A DNA stretch of 30,000 nt from IMG/VR virus record IMGVR_UViG_3300042691_021030, positions 1 through 30,000 of that record; one strand, 5' to 3'. Numbering within the stretch: the first letter of the stretch is position 1; every line of letters starts with the position of its first letter. The notes beneath the pieces were generated by a model, which saw only the letters and a program-made list of their open reading frames with translations, did not search any database and was not told the origin of the DNA. Origin of the DNA: a virus. This document shows positions 7,589-16,997 of this stretch, piece after piece. The translations under genes and the position numbers were made by a program.

Positions 7589-8332
7589 ATGATATTTACA
7601 TTTAGGATACCGAAGTGGTCAAAGATTAGCGTTGAGATGTATCAGTACATCAACGATATCAATGACAGCGAGATGGATGAGACCGACAAGCTATTGATGA
7701 CATTGACAGCGTTGACCGGTAAGACAGAGAGGCAACTGGATAAACTTGGGATGAGCAAGCTGGGGATGTTGAGGTTTACGATGTTGGTTAACCGGTTAAA
7801 AAAGAGGTTAAAGGTATTGGCAGTAAAGGGCAAACCAGTACAAAAGCTCTCGGGGTTTAAATTCATTGGTGATGTTGAGCGGTTGACATTTGGTAAGTAC
7901 ATTGAAATACAGCATTTTTTTAAGCTCGGGCAAGTTGAGAGTTTGCATTTTGTTGCGGCATCAATGTGTGAGAATGAGGATATAAGTCACCAACAAAGGG
8001 CGGCTCGTATTTTACAGCTCCCATTTTTGCCTGTGTTTTGGACTGTGGTCAATATGCTCGAGCAATTGACGGCATTCAATAACGAGTACAAAGGATTGCT
8101 GGGCATTGATGAGGAGGTTGATGAGGAGTTGAAGCCTGAGCAAAACAAATTCAATGAGCGGTATGGATGGATTTACTCAGCAAAAAAAGTGGCTGATTTT
8201 GAGGGGGTAAAATTGGAGGAGGCGTTTGATTTACCAGTTAGGCAGGCATTCAATGATTTGGCATATTTAAAAGAGTTAAGCAATTACGAATACGAGTTAA
8301 ACAAAAAACAACTTGGCGGCATCATCAATTAG
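7589..8332 (+). CDS. Putative tail assembly chaperone-like protein
   Basis: A 247-residue, soluble, helix-rich protein. The N-terminal half has the pattern of a short beta-rich start followed by MTLTALTGKTERQLDKLGMS, then FKFIGDVERLTFGKYIEIQHF (a residue run typical of proteins that handle tail components in Bacteroidota phages). The C-terminal third, including RYGWIYSAKKVADFEGVKLEEAF, is conserved in style with proteins found near tail genes. Chaperone assignment is a guess from position and appearance. The end overlaps the next gene by 20 bases at an A-rich tract. It may alternatively be a head-tail joining protein of unknown type. Confidence 0.45.
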   Translation: MIFTFRIPKWSKISVEMYQYINDINDSEMDETDKLLMTLTALTGKTERQLDKLGMSKLGMLRFTMLVNRLKKRLKVLAVKGKPVQKLSGFKFIGDVERLTFGKYIEIQHFFKLGQVESLHFVAASMCENEDISHQQRAARILQLPFLPVFWTVVNMLEQLTAFNNEYKGLLGIDEEVDEELKPEQNKFNERYGWIYSAKKVADFEGVKLEEAFDLPVRQAFNDLAYLKELSNYEYELNKKQLGGIIN

Positions 8333-8975
8333 CAGACGGCAACAGCAGGCAATCGAAAGAAATTTGATTGACCTTAATAGTGATGAGCCATACCAGTACA
8401 AAGAGCTTGACGCACAACCATTGGAGATTGCATTGTACAATGTTGCGGCAGCTTTTATTGATGCGGCAGCGACTAACTTGAACGAAGCTGACCGGGTATC
8501 CTCAGGCGATCTGTTAAATTCAATCAAGCCATCAGAGATACAAGTGCTCGGCAAAGTATTTACCATTGACATATCGGTACTCGATTACTACAAATTTATC
8601 GACAAAGGTGTAAAGGGTTGGCAGTCAGGTGCGCCATCAGATAGTCCGTATGCATTTAAAAAACCTGAGAAGGGAGGCAGTGGGCAAAAGAAATCAGAGA
8701 TGGTGACCGCCATCCGAAAGTGGTTGATCAAAGAGGGACTGGCATCACGTACACTCAGCCGCAAGTCACCAACACATGCCATCAGCTCACGTGAGAAGCG
8801 CAGGCAGAAAATCACAGATACATCCACATCGCAAGCCATTGTCATCAGTGGAATGATCAGAAGACATGGATTGAAAAAGACAAACTTCTGGACTGATGCA
8901 GAGGCAACAGCTACAAAGGCAGCAGAGGCGGAGTTTGATCAAGCATTGCAAATTAGTATAATAAACAGTTTATGA
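8313..8975 (+). CDS. HK97 gp10-like tail/neck component
   Basis: A 220-residue protein with a segment VLDYYKFIDKGVKGWQSGAP (about residues 90-109) followed by a Gly/Lys-rich loop and a helical tail. This pattern, in which a hydrophobic strand reads YY.F...G..G, is characteristic of HK97 gp10-like putative tail or tail-completion proteins. The only start codon in the open frame is TTG at 8313, because an in-frame TAA lies at 8298 and the first internal ATG is far downstream (about 8700). Expression may therefore depend on coupling to, or frameshifting from, the previous gene through a 20-base overlap. It ends in an ATGA overlap with the next gene. Confidence 0.6.
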   Translation: MAASSISRRQQQAIERNLIDLNSDEPYQYKELDAQPLEIALYNVAAAFIDAAATNLNEADRVSSGDLLNSIKPSEIQVLGKVFTIDISVLDYYKFIDKGVKGWQSGAPSDSPYAFKKPEKGGSGQKKSEMVTAIRKWLIKEGLASRTLSRKSPTHAISSREKRRQKITDTSTSQAIVISGMIRRHGLKKTNFWTDAEATATKAAEAEFDQALQISIINSL

Positions 8976-10168
8976 GTTACGATTTAAAATATGAGCCAGT
9001 TGAGTTCTCATCCGCGCATGGGGATTTGGTGTATGTGGTATTTGATACGGTGAAAGCAAATTCGCCATCATTCCCAAATTTCAAATATGTGGCGGATGTG
9101 TATGTCGGTGGGGTGATGGTCAGCAGGCTAAAGGCATTTCCTGATCCTGTCAACAACTTTGGTGTGTTCAATATTGGTAACATTGTGCGTAATTATGTTG
9201 ACAGTCAATTGAGCAATCCTGATTTCACATCAATACAGAGTGACGTACTCGACAACTATTTTGCATCTGTACAGGTGAAGTTTGGCAATGAGTATGGAGC
9301 GACTCCAACACTTACAACAAACTTGCTATTGTCTGATCTTACAAATTTTTACAGTTACTACACTGGTAGGTTGGTAGGTACTGCGCAACAAAACCTCTCA
9401 ACATATTATGGAAACTTTGCGACAACGAGGCCAACGCGTACGAGTGTGATGTCAAATGCAACAATCAATCTGTTGTCATTGTTTCCAAATGACAGCAATG
9501 GTACATTGACAGTCATCACATACAATCAGGCAGGCTCAGTATTAGCAACTGAAACAGCAACTATTGACATCAATGATCCTGATTATTTAAATGTATTGAA
9601 TTTATCTCCATCCGTTTTGTCTGATATATTGAGTTTATCATTTGACAATGCAGCATATTACACTGTGCAGTATGTACCTGATGATGAGCCAGCTGAGTAT
9701 GTCAGCAGGGTGTATCGTTTTGATTTGGATTGCGAGCCGCGATATGAGGTGTATACATTGCATTTTTTAAATCGGTTGGGAGGATATGAGTCATACTCAT
9801 TTAGCAAAAGGTCAAAGCGGTCAATTGACATCCAGCGCAAAGATTTTACAAAATTGAAGTATACCATTGACAGCAATGGTGACATGCAGTACAATAATGG
9901 GGTTGTCATGAATGATGACTCTGTTACCTATTACGGCAACTTTAAAGAGAAATTGGAGCTCAATTGCGATTGGCTGACTGAGGATCAATTGACATGGTTG
10001 AGTGAGCTGGTGAAAAGTCCACAGGTATACATTCAGAGCAATGGGTATCTCGTACCGTTCAAAATTACAGATCAGTCCTTTGAATATAAGCAAAGGGCAG
10101 GCGATAGGAATTTCAATTTGAAAATAGCCGGTGAGTATGGCGATGTAAAAAATGTACAATACAGATGA
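8972..10168 (+). CDS. Putative tail structural protein, 398 aa
   Basis: A mainly beta-rich, acidic protein without membrane segments. Its beginning (ATG overlapping the prior TGA) is LKYEPVEFSSAHGDLVYVVF, followed by long stretches of alternating strand residues, Ser/Thr-rich regions and a C-terminal domain with KEKLELNCDWLTEDQLTWLSE. Position between a gp10-like protein and a large hub-like protein, before the tape measure, suggests a tail-tip or baseplate component. I know no catalytic motif here. The next gene starts at an ATGATAA junction, so the two products are probably made in coordinated amounts. Confidence 0.6.
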   Translation: MSYDLKYEPVEFSSAHGDLVYVVFDTVKANSPSFPNFKYVADVYVGGVMVSRLKAFPDPVNNFGVFNIGNIVRNYVDSQLSNPDFTSIQSDVLDNYFASVQVKFGNEYGATPTLTTNLLLSDLTNFYSYYTGRLVGTAQQNLSTYYGNFATTRPTRTSVMSNATINLLSLFPNDSNGTLTVITYNQAGSVLATETATIDINDPDYLNVLNLSPSVLSDILSLSFDNAAYYTVQYVPDDEPAEYVSRVYRFDLDCEPRYEVYTLHFLNRLGGYESYSFSKRSKRSIDIQRKDFTKLKYTIDSNGDMQYNNGVVMNDDSVTYYGNFKEKLELNCDWLTEDQLTWLSELVKSPQVYIQSNGYLVPFKITDQSFEYKQRAGDRNFNLKIAGEYGDVKNVQYR

Positions 10169-12645
10169 TAACTGAGTTATTTGTTGAGAATTATCCGGTC
10201 GACATATCATCAGAGATTGATGCGCTGATGACGTACTGCATCGATGATATTAAGGATTTCAGCAGCCGCAATACATCATTCAGTAAAACCATCATCATAC
10301 CGGGTACTGCCAAAAACAACAAAGCATTTGGCAATATCTTTGAGATGGGCTCAGGGACATTTACCAGTGATGACTCCCCAAACATTGGAGCGAATTACAA
10401 TATCGCAAAGGCGGCAAAGTGCATTATGTTTCAAGGCAATTTGCAAGTGTTTAAAGGTGTCATTCGCATCCTTAAAATTGTTATTGATCGTAACCGCATA
10501 GAGTATGAATGTGCTTTATTTGGAGAGCTCGGAGGTTTTATCAGCGCGTTGGGTGTAAAGAGGTTAGAGGATTTGGATTTCTCAGCGTATGACCACACGT
10601 TTAATTTGACAAATATTGAGGACAGCTGGAATACTTTATTTGAGTTCACATTTGAGTACTATATTGATTATGGGTATCCTGTAAATGCTGCGGTATTCTC
10701 ATCATTTAACAGCGCGCAGAGCAAAATATATTTGTCAACAACAGTTGATTTGAATGTGTGGCAGGTTGGATTGACATTCACTGTGTCAAACTATCCAGCA
10801 AACAATGGCACGTACACAATAACAAATGTTGAAAATGTGAATATCCCATCCAATGTGGCTGGTGTTATTTCACCATTTTACAGAGCTGTGATAACTGTTG
10901 ATGAGGCGATACCAGCAACAGGATGGGACATTGATACTTTATTTACATTGAATGCACAAAAGGGCGCAGGGTATTATTACCCATTGATTGACTATGGCAA
11001 AGCGAGCACCGACAAACATGATTACAAATACACAACATTTCGCCCTGCGTTATTTGTAAAGGAATACATTGACAAAATAATAACTGGCAGCGGTTACACA
11101 TACGAGTGTGCGTTTTTTGATACTGAGTTTTTTAAGAGGTTAATTGTACCAAATAATAGAAATGCTTTAGAAAAAAATGAGCAGCTGAGTATTGAGGGGA
11201 ATATTGATAACTTTTTCAATATTAATAATCTCGGTGTAATTGATACATATTTACCAATTGATTATACAACTTTAACAGGGTTTACAACTGCCGATGATAT
11301 TAATTTTACAAACACATCACTAATTGGTACACAATTTAGTTTTAGTGCATCAGGTACTTTAATAATAAAAACAACATATTTCAACAATCCTAATTTTATT
11401 GTCGGGTTATATTTAGATGTCAATGGTACTGAGAATGCTGTAATATACAGCGCAACAGTTAATGTCATAAATAATGTAGCATATTATACATTAAATTTTA
11501 ATCATTCTTTTACTGCTGGGTTACAAACAAATGATGTAATAAGATTTAGATTAAGAACGGACAATGTTTTGGAGGCTACATTTACAGGCACATCAGTGAG
11601 TGTAAATTCAAATCAGATATTGCCATTGCCAGTGACGGTTGGTGATCCAGTTAAGCTAAACGAAAACCTACCCAAAAACATACTGCAAAAAGATTTTTTC
11701 TCATCCATTGTAAAGATGTTCAATCTGATGATTGTGGAGGATAAAAATATCGCAAACCATCTGATCATCAGTCCTTACAATGATTTTTATGACATTGATC
11801 CCGACAATGCTTTGGACTGGACATACAAGCTGGACAGAGCAAAGCCATTGCAAATCACTCCGATGTCAGAGGCAAATGCGAGATATTACAATATCAAGTT
11901 CAAAACTGACTCTGATTTTTACAATGACAAATACAAAAAGAAGTACAATACCGGTTATGGTGATGTTATTTTTGACAATGCTTTGGACTTTGCTAAAGAG
12001 AGCATCACCAAAGAGGTGATATTCTCATCATCGCCATTGGTTGGGTATCCTGAGGAGGACAAAATTGTGTGTCCTATTTTCAAATGGGATGGGGTGCAAC
12101 CTGAGAATGAGGAGCAAATCGGCTCAACCATTAGGATCATGCAGGTCAAAAAAATTGAGGATGTGACATCATGGGATATATTGGATACCGACAATGATGT
12201 GCTCGGCAGCTTTACCGATTATCCCTATGCAGGGCATTTTGATGATCCGGACAATCCTGCCAGTGATGTAAATTTTGATGTGACAAAGGAGCTGTACTAC
12301 CAATTGACTGAGGGTATTTTGACAAATAACCTATTCAATACGTTTTGGTTGCCATACATGTATGAGATAATTGACAAAGACAGCAAGCTATTAACGGCAA
12401 CATTTAGATTGAATGAGCAGGATATTAATCAGCTCGATTTCTCAAAATTGATATATATAGATGGAATACTTTACAGGCTCAGCAAAATCATTGACTACAA
12501 TGCCAGTCAGCGCGATGTGTGCAAAGTGGAGCTGTTAAAGGTGATGCAGTTAACATACACAGCGGCAAATGCTTTTAATTGTATTGCGACTGAGGATGCT
12601 GAGTGTATCAATACTGAGCTGGATGATCCATTAACTGTGGAATAA
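10165..12645 (+). CDS. Large tail/baseplate hub-like protein, 826 aa
   Basis: The largest protein in the window. The N-terminal 150 residues contain RNTSFSKTIIIPGTAKNNKA and KGVIRILKI followed by YECALFGELGGFI, which I associate with tail-tip or hub-type proteins of Bacteroidota phages. The middle (about 170-480) is rich in Asn, Thr and aromatic residues in beta-repeat style. The C-terminal third, with FFSSIVKMFNLMIVEDK and LQITPMSEANARYYNIKFK, looks like another globular domain. No hydrolase motif was identified. It follows the preceding gene with a four-base overlap, and its product likely forms part of the distal tail, but whether it is hub, Dit/Tal-type or fibre base is not determinable here. 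Confidence 0.6.
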   Translation: MITELFVENYPVDISSEIDALMTYCIDDIKDFSSRNTSFSKTIIIPGTAKNNKAFGNIFEMGSGTFTSDDSPNIGANYNIAKAAKCIMFQGNLQVFKGVIRILKIVIDRNRIEYECALFGELGGFISALGVKRLEDLDFSAYDHTFNLTNIEDSWNTLFEFTFEYYIDYGYPVNAAVFSSFNSAQSKIYLSTTVDLNVWQVGLTFTVSNYPANNGTYTITNVENVNIPSNVAGVISPFYRAVITVDEAIPATGWDIDTLFTLNAQKGAGYYYPLIDYGKASTDKHDYKYTTFRPALFVKEYIDKIITGSGYTYECAFFDTEFFKRLIVPNNRNALEKNEQLSIEGNIDNFFNINNLGVIDTYLPIDYTTLTGFTTADDINFTNTSLIGTQFSFSASGTLIIKTTYFNNPNFIVGLYLDVNGTENAVIYSATVNVINNVAYYTLNFNHSFTAGLQTNDVIRFRLRTDNVLEATFTGTSVSVNSNQILPLPVTVGDPVKLNENLPKNILQKDFFSSIVKMFNLMIVEDKNIANHLIISPYNDFYDIDPDNALDWTYKLDRAKPLQITPMSEANARYYNIKFKTDSDFYNDKYKKKYNTGYGDVIFDNALDFAKESITKEVIFSSSPLVGYPEEDKIVCPIFKWDGVQPENEEQIGSTIRIMQVKKIEDVTSWDILDTDNDVLGSFTDYPYAGHFDDPDNPASDVNFDVTKELYYQLTEGILTNNLFNTFWLPYMYEIIDKDSKLLTATFRLNEQDINQLDFSKLIYIDGILYRLSKIIDYNASQRDVCKVELLKVMQLTYTAANAFNCIATEDAECINTELDDPLTVE

Positions 12646-12655
12646 AAAAAATAAT

Positions 12656-13117
12656 ATGTCGATAAAAATATCTGAGCTTGATCCTGTGGTTACCATAAGC
12701 GGTGGCGAGTTTATCCCGGTAGTGCAGGATGGAGAAACAAAAAAAGCAAAGGTTGATGATACACTTGGATACAAAGTTTATCGAGCTGTTGTCAGTTATA
12801 ATGCAACAACTGATGTAATAACAACAACAGTTGAGCAGGATAATTTTTTGGATATTAATATCACAAAGCCATTGAGTGGTGTATTTTATATCAATTCAGA
12901 TGATGACCAATACACAGAAAACAAAACACTTGTATTTATTAGTCAAAACAATAACAAAAACAATATCATACCATACAATTTTGTGTTTTATACAGCATTT
13001 AGGCAAAATGCAGGGCGCATCATTTTAACCGCTCGCGGTATTAATTTAGGGGAGCAAGAGGTTGATTTTGTCGATTTAGTAACTGATTTATCAATCGAAA
13101 TACGAGTTTATCCATAA
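12656..13117 (+). CDS. Tail-associated protein, tandem paralogue 1
   Basis: A 153-residue protein beginning KISELDPVVTISGGEFIPVV and continuing TKKAKVDDTLGYKVYRA, a module typical of the attachment segment of phage fibre or baseplate proteins. It then becomes beta-rich and ends LSIEIRVYP. The next gene encodes a clear relative with the same opening, a shared VFISQ/NN loop and the same ending (LSIEVRVYP), so this is a tandem duplication. A run of A precedes the ATG. Small size without a fibre shaft suggests a baseplate plug, adaptor or decoration protein. Function by position only. Confidence 0.65.
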   Translation: MSIKISELDPVVTISGGEFIPVVQDGETKKAKVDDTLGYKVYRAVVSYNATTDVITTTVEQDNFLDINITKPLSGVFYINSDDDQYTENKTLVFISQNNNKNNIIPYNFVFYTAFRQNAGRIILTARGINLGEQEVDFVDLVTDLSIEIRVYP

Positions 13118-13128
13118 AATAAAAAAGA

Positions 13129-13587
13129 ATGCCAAAGATTAGTGAATTGACAAGCGTGTCAAGTTTAACAGGAACGGAGGAGCTGCCGGTTGTTCAAAGT
13201 GCATCAACCAAAAAAGCAACAGTAAATGATTTGCTGGGGTACAAAGTTTATGTCGCATTGGTTGCATACGATACACTTGGTGATCAGATGGTTGTCCAAA
13301 CATTTAGGGATGACTTTGGTGATATTACCGTCACACGAGTAAGCGCAGGGCAATATAATATTGCGAGCTCAGGAGGGTTATTTGAGACAAATAAAACACA
13401 GGTATTTATCAGTCAGGACAACAATACTGGTGGTGGTGGTGATGGTAATTTTGTTTATAATCAAGCATTTAGGGAAAACAGCAGCAATATAAAGATATTA
13501 ATTAATGATGTTGATGTTGTCAATGGAGGGAATACAGCTGGTGATTTTATGAGCGGTTTATCAATTGAGGTTAGGGTTTACCCATAA
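13129..13587 (+). CDS. Tail-associated protein, tandem paralogue 2
   Basis: A 152-residue relative of the preceding protein. Shared features are the opening KISELTSV/GTEELPVVQ, TKKATVNDLLGYKVYVALVAY, KTQVFISQDNN in the middle and LSIEVRVYP at the end. A Gly-rich GGGGDGN loop replaces the Asn-rich loop of the first copy. Sequence divergence across most of the middle suggests an old duplication, or independent acquisition and specialisation, rather than a recent copy. It sits 11 bases after the first, with an A-rich leader, immediately before the tape measure. A role as partner subunits of a hetero-oligomer in the tail is a possibility. Confidence 0.65.
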   Translation: MPKISELTSVSSLTGTEELPVVQSASTKKATVNDLLGYKVYVALVAYDTLGDQMVVQTFRDDFGDITVTRVSAGQYNIASSGGLFETNKTQVFISQDNNTGGGGDGNFVYNQAFRENSSNIKILINDVDVVNGGNTAGDFMSGLSIEVRVYP

Positions 13588-13598
13588 AAATATAAAAT

Positions 13599-15758
13599 AT
13601 GAGTCAGGTTGAAATAGGAGCAAAGGTCTCGGTCGATACCGGAAGTGCGGCGCAGAATGTGTTGACATTGCAGCAATCGGTTGCTAAATTAAAAGAGGAG
13701 TTTAAAAATTCAGCGACTGGATCGGAGGAGCAAAAACAGGCATTTATAAAATTACAGCAAGCTCAAAACGAGTTAAAGAAAGCCAACGGAGATTTACAAA
13801 AATCAATGAAGGGCACAGAGGATGCAGCAAAATCCGGAGGTGAAAAGTTCTCAAATCTAAAGGGACAAATGTCTGCCATCAGTCCAGCAGCAGGCGGAGC
13901 AGCTGATGCAGCCAGTAAATTCAATGGGGTGTTAAATATCCTCAAAGCAAATCCCATCATCGCGATATTGACCATATTGGTTGCCATCATCATTGGACTG
14001 GTAAATAAGTTTAAGGAAATGGATGGCGCAGCTGATGCGATGGGTGATGCATGGGCAGAGGTAAGCGGTATATTTCAGAAGTTTTTGAATATGGTGTTAA
14101 CACCATTGATTGATGGGTTTGTTGCGCTCATTGGATTTTTGACAACCGCTGTTGAGTGGATTGCCGACAAAATGGGGGTAGCATCTGTTGAGACATCAAA
14201 GCGCATGGGCACATTGGCAAAGACAATCAGGGAGCTGGAGGATGCGCAAAAGGATCAAGCTCTCGCAACTGCTGAGTCAAACAGGAAATTGCAGGAAGCG
14301 CGTGAGATTGCAGGCGATGCCAATGTACCAATCAATGAAAGGATAAAAGCATTAAAGGAAGCAGGGCGAATTGAGAAGGAGGAGCTTGACAAAGTGGTTG
14401 CATTAAATGTCGCAAAGACAGCGGCACAAATGGAGCAAATGGCATTGGAGATGGGAGCACGTGCCAGTGTTATTGCACAAATCAAACAGGGTACTTTAGA
14501 GTCATTGAAGGCGGCGAGGGCGGAATTGTTGAGCATGAAAAATGTCAACAAAGACAAATTGTATGCGTTGGATCAACAGATTATTGATGCTGAGAATGCA
14601 GCTGCACAATCCGCAAAAATTGGTAAAAAAGTCAATTCACAAATCGAGGGTTTAAATAGGGAGCAAATCCAAAAGGACAAAGAGGCTGCAAATGAAAGAA
14701 AAAGGATTGCAGCTGAGGCGCAAAAAGAAAGGGAAAGGGTTGCAAAGGAGGAGGCTGACAAAAAGAAAAAATTTGATGATGATGTTGCTGCGAGGGTTAA
14801 GGCATGGAATGATAATTTTATCGCACAGGCAAATGAGACGGATGCGCTAATATTAAAAAATAGATTGAGTGCAATCACTGATGCAAATGTAAGGGCGCAG
14901 ATGGAAATTGAGGTGGCAAGACAGGCAGAGATTGACAAGCAAATGGAGTATTTGAACAAAGGACTCATTGATCAGGAAACATACAATCAGCGCAAAGCAT
15001 TAATCGATGAAAACTACAACAGGCAGCAAGCCACACTCAGTGATAAAATAAGAGCTGACAAAAAGAAAAAAGAGGATGAGGATGCAGCGGCAGAGTTAAA
15101 AAAGAAACAGGAAAAAGCGCAGGCGGATATTGATGAGCAAAATGCATTGGCAAATGATGAAGCATTGTCATTAATATTGAGGCAACAGGCATTAGACAAA
15201 GAGGTTTTATTGGTTAAGGATGCCTATGATAAAAAGCTGTTGTCTGCTGATGCATATAAAAAGAAAATGAAGGAGCTGGAGGACTCCCAAACTAAAATAA
15301 CACAAAAGGGATTTGAAGCAAGAGCACAATTGTTGCAGGAATGGTCGAAGGCATTGAATGCTGTCTCTGATGTTGTGGGCAAACAAACAGTTGCAGGAAA
15401 GGCCATGTCTGTTGCAGCAGCTTTGATTGATACTTATCAAGCAATTGCAAAAGCTAACAAATTGGGATTTCCTATAAATATACCGGCTACGATAGCAGCG
15501 GCGGCAACTGGGTTTGGAGCTGTTAAAAATATCTTATCTGTTAAAGTGCCGGGACAGGGTGGCGGCGGTAGTATGCCATCGGGATCAATGCCATCAGCAC
15601 CATTGGCACCATTGGCAAATACATCAACAACATCACTTAGCGGTCAAACACTTGCAAGCATGCAGGCAACACCAGCGAGAGCGTATGTTGTTGAGGCGGA
15701 TGTTACAAATAATCAGGAAAGAATAAGCCGCATAAACAGGGCGGCACGTATTGACTAA
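13599..15758 (+). CDS. Tape measure protein
   Basis: Sets tail length and sits in the tail lumen; 719 residues. An N-terminal coiled-coil region (about 15-75) is followed by hydrophobic segments ANPIIAILTILVAIIIGLVN (117-136) and LTPLIDGFVALIGFLTTAVE (168-187), as expected for tape measures that insert in the host membrane. The centre (about 350-590) is a long Lys/Glu/Ala-rich coiled coil with many KKK and AEAQKERER-type runs. The C-terminal region KQTVAGKAMSVAAALIDTYQ and AAAATGFGAVKNILSVKVPG is typical for Bacteroidota phages. A Gly/Ser/Pro-rich linker leads to the tail. The size suggests a fairly short siphovirus tail. Confidence 0.9.
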   Translation: MSQVEIGAKVSVDTGSAAQNVLTLQQSVAKLKEEFKNSATGSEEQKQAFIKLQQAQNELKKANGDLQKSMKGTEDAAKSGGEKFSNLKGQMSAISPAAGGAADAASKFNGVLNILKANPIIAILTILVAIIIGLVNKFKEMDGAADAMGDAWAEVSGIFQKFLNMVLTPLIDGFVALIGFLTTAVEWIADKMGVASVETSKRMGTLAKTIRELEDAQKDQALATAESNRKLQEAREIAGDANVPINERIKALKEAGRIEKEELDKVVALNVAKTAAQMEQMALEMGARASVIAQIKQGTLESLKAARAELLSMKNVNKDKLYALDQQIIDAENAAAQSAKIGKKVNSQIEGLNREQIQKDKEAANERKRIAAEAQKERERVAKEEADKKKKFDDDVAARVKAWNDNFIAQANETDALILKNRLSAITDANVRAQMEIEVARQAEIDKQMEYLNKGLIDQETYNQRKALIDENYNRQQATLSDKIRADKKKKEDEDAAAELKKKQEKAQADIDEQNALANDEALSLILRQQALDKEVLLVKDAYDKKLLSADAYKKKMKELEDSQTKITQKGFEARAQLLQEWSKALNAVSDVVGKQTVAGKAMSVAAALIDTYQAIAKANKLGFPINIPATIAAAATGFGAVKNILSVKVPGQGGGGSMPSGSMPSAPLAPLANTSTTSLSGQTLASMQATPARAYVVEADVTNNQERISRINRAARID

Positions 15759-15775
15759 TAAATAAAAAAATAAAA

Positions 15776-16972
15776 ATGGACAAAAAAATACCAACGTATT
15801 TACTGGTGATTGATGACTCAGTCGATAGTGAGCTACAAGTTGACGCGATTGCAATGGTTGACGCGCCTGCCATTGAGCGTAATTTTTTAGCATTTAAGGA
15901 GCAATTTGTTGAGCCTGCAAAGGGGGAGCATAAAGACAAATTTGTACCTCGTTGCATTGAGTATGTCATCGGTGAGGGCAAAGAGCCTGATCAGGCGGCA
16001 GCCATTTGCAACAGCATTTGGGAGGAGCATTTTGCTGCGGACTCATACACTGACTATCCAAAGGCGGCGAGTGAGAATGCAAAGACAGCATTGAGATGGG
16101 CAGAGGAAAACGGATGGGGTGATTGCGGAGAGGCTTCCGGGAAAAATCGTGCCCATCAGCTCGCAAATAATGAGCCGATCAGCCGCGACACGATTGCCCG
16201 GATGGCAGGATTTGAGAGACACCGTCAAAATTCAAATAAGCAATTAGGTGATGGATGTGGGAGGTTGATGTGGTTGGCATGGGGAGGTGATGAGGGTATT
16301 GAATGGGCACAAAGGAAATTGGAGCAAATCGACAAAGTAAAGCTGTCTGTTGGTGTACCGCATTACACAAAGGATGGCAAGTTGTGGGATGGTGCAACAC
16401 ATAAAGATGCAGACGGCAATTTGATGACTGGTGCTGAGCATACACCTGAGTCGGAGTATTTATACCATTACGAGGACATAAAAGCATTGAAAAAAACAAA
16501 TCAGCAGTTCGCGATCAACGAACAAAAAATGGAGCTTTTCGGTGCAGCCATGTTGGCCGATGTCCCCATCTACCGCAACGACCAGCAGCTCGGCGAGTAT
16601 TATGTTGTGTTTGACAAAGCAACAATATACACCATAGCGCAAAAGTTTTTTGAGAAGGGATTTTATCAAAACTTCAACCTGATGCATGATCCTGCGCAAA
16701 AGACACCGGGAGTATTTGTATTCCAGTCCTACATTGTTGACAGCGCAGAGGGCAGGATGCCACCGAAAGGATTTGAGGATGCAAAGGACGGCTCATGGTT
16801 TATCGGTGTAAAGGTGAACAATCCTGAGGTGTGGGCAAAGGTTAAGAGCGGAGAGATTAAAGGTTTTAGCGTTGAGGGTGTATTTGAGTACAAAAAGAAA
16901 GGATTGACCGCTGAGCAAATTTATAACGAGATAGGCAAATTGTTGGCCGGTTTAAATGACACAGCGCAGTGA
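15776..16972 (+). CDS. XkdF-type putative phage protease with inserted domain
   Basis: A 398-residue protein whose second half (about 245-375) matches the XkdF-like putative serine protease domain: DVPIYRNDQQLGEYYVVFDK, FQNFNLMHDP-type loop, FVFQSYIVDSAEG, and a closing VKSGEIKGFSVEGVFEY. Such proteins mature the prohead. Between the short N-terminal strand (ending near residue 50) and that domain is an extra region of about 185 residues. It includes FVPRCIEYVIGEGKEPDQAA and YTDYPKAASENAKTALRWAE with WAWGGDEGIEWA, a unit seen elsewhere in phage head proteins. Bases around 16510-16600 are visibly richer in G and C than the neighbours, hinting that the domain was recombined. Placement just before scaffold and capsid supports a maturation role. 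Confidence 0.8.
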   Translation: MDKKIPTYLLVIDDSVDSELQVDAIAMVDAPAIERNFLAFKEQFVEPAKGEHKDKFVPRCIEYVIGEGKEPDQAAAICNSIWEEHFAADSYTDYPKAASENAKTALRWAEENGWGDCGEASGKNRAHQLANNEPISRDTIARMAGFERHRQNSNKQLGDGCGRLMWLAWGGDEGIEWAQRKLEQIDKVKLSVGVPHYTKDGKLWDGATHKDADGNLMTGAEHTPESEYLYHYEDIKALKKTNQQFAINEQKMELFGAAMLADVPIYRNDQQLGEYYVVFDKATIYTIAQKFFEKGFYQNFNLMHDPAQKTPGVFVFQSYIVDSAEGRMPPKGFEDAKDGSWFIGVKVNNPEVWAKVKSGEIKGFSVEGVFEYKKKGLTAEQIYNEIGKLLAGLNDTAQ

Positions 16973-16997
16973 TTGTGTTATCTATAAAAAAAGCATT

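Noticed and set aside
14255-15199. Several Ser/Ala/Phe-rich - strand frames in the tape measure
   Set aside because: These are the usual antisense shadow of a Lys/Glu/Ala-rich coiled coil.
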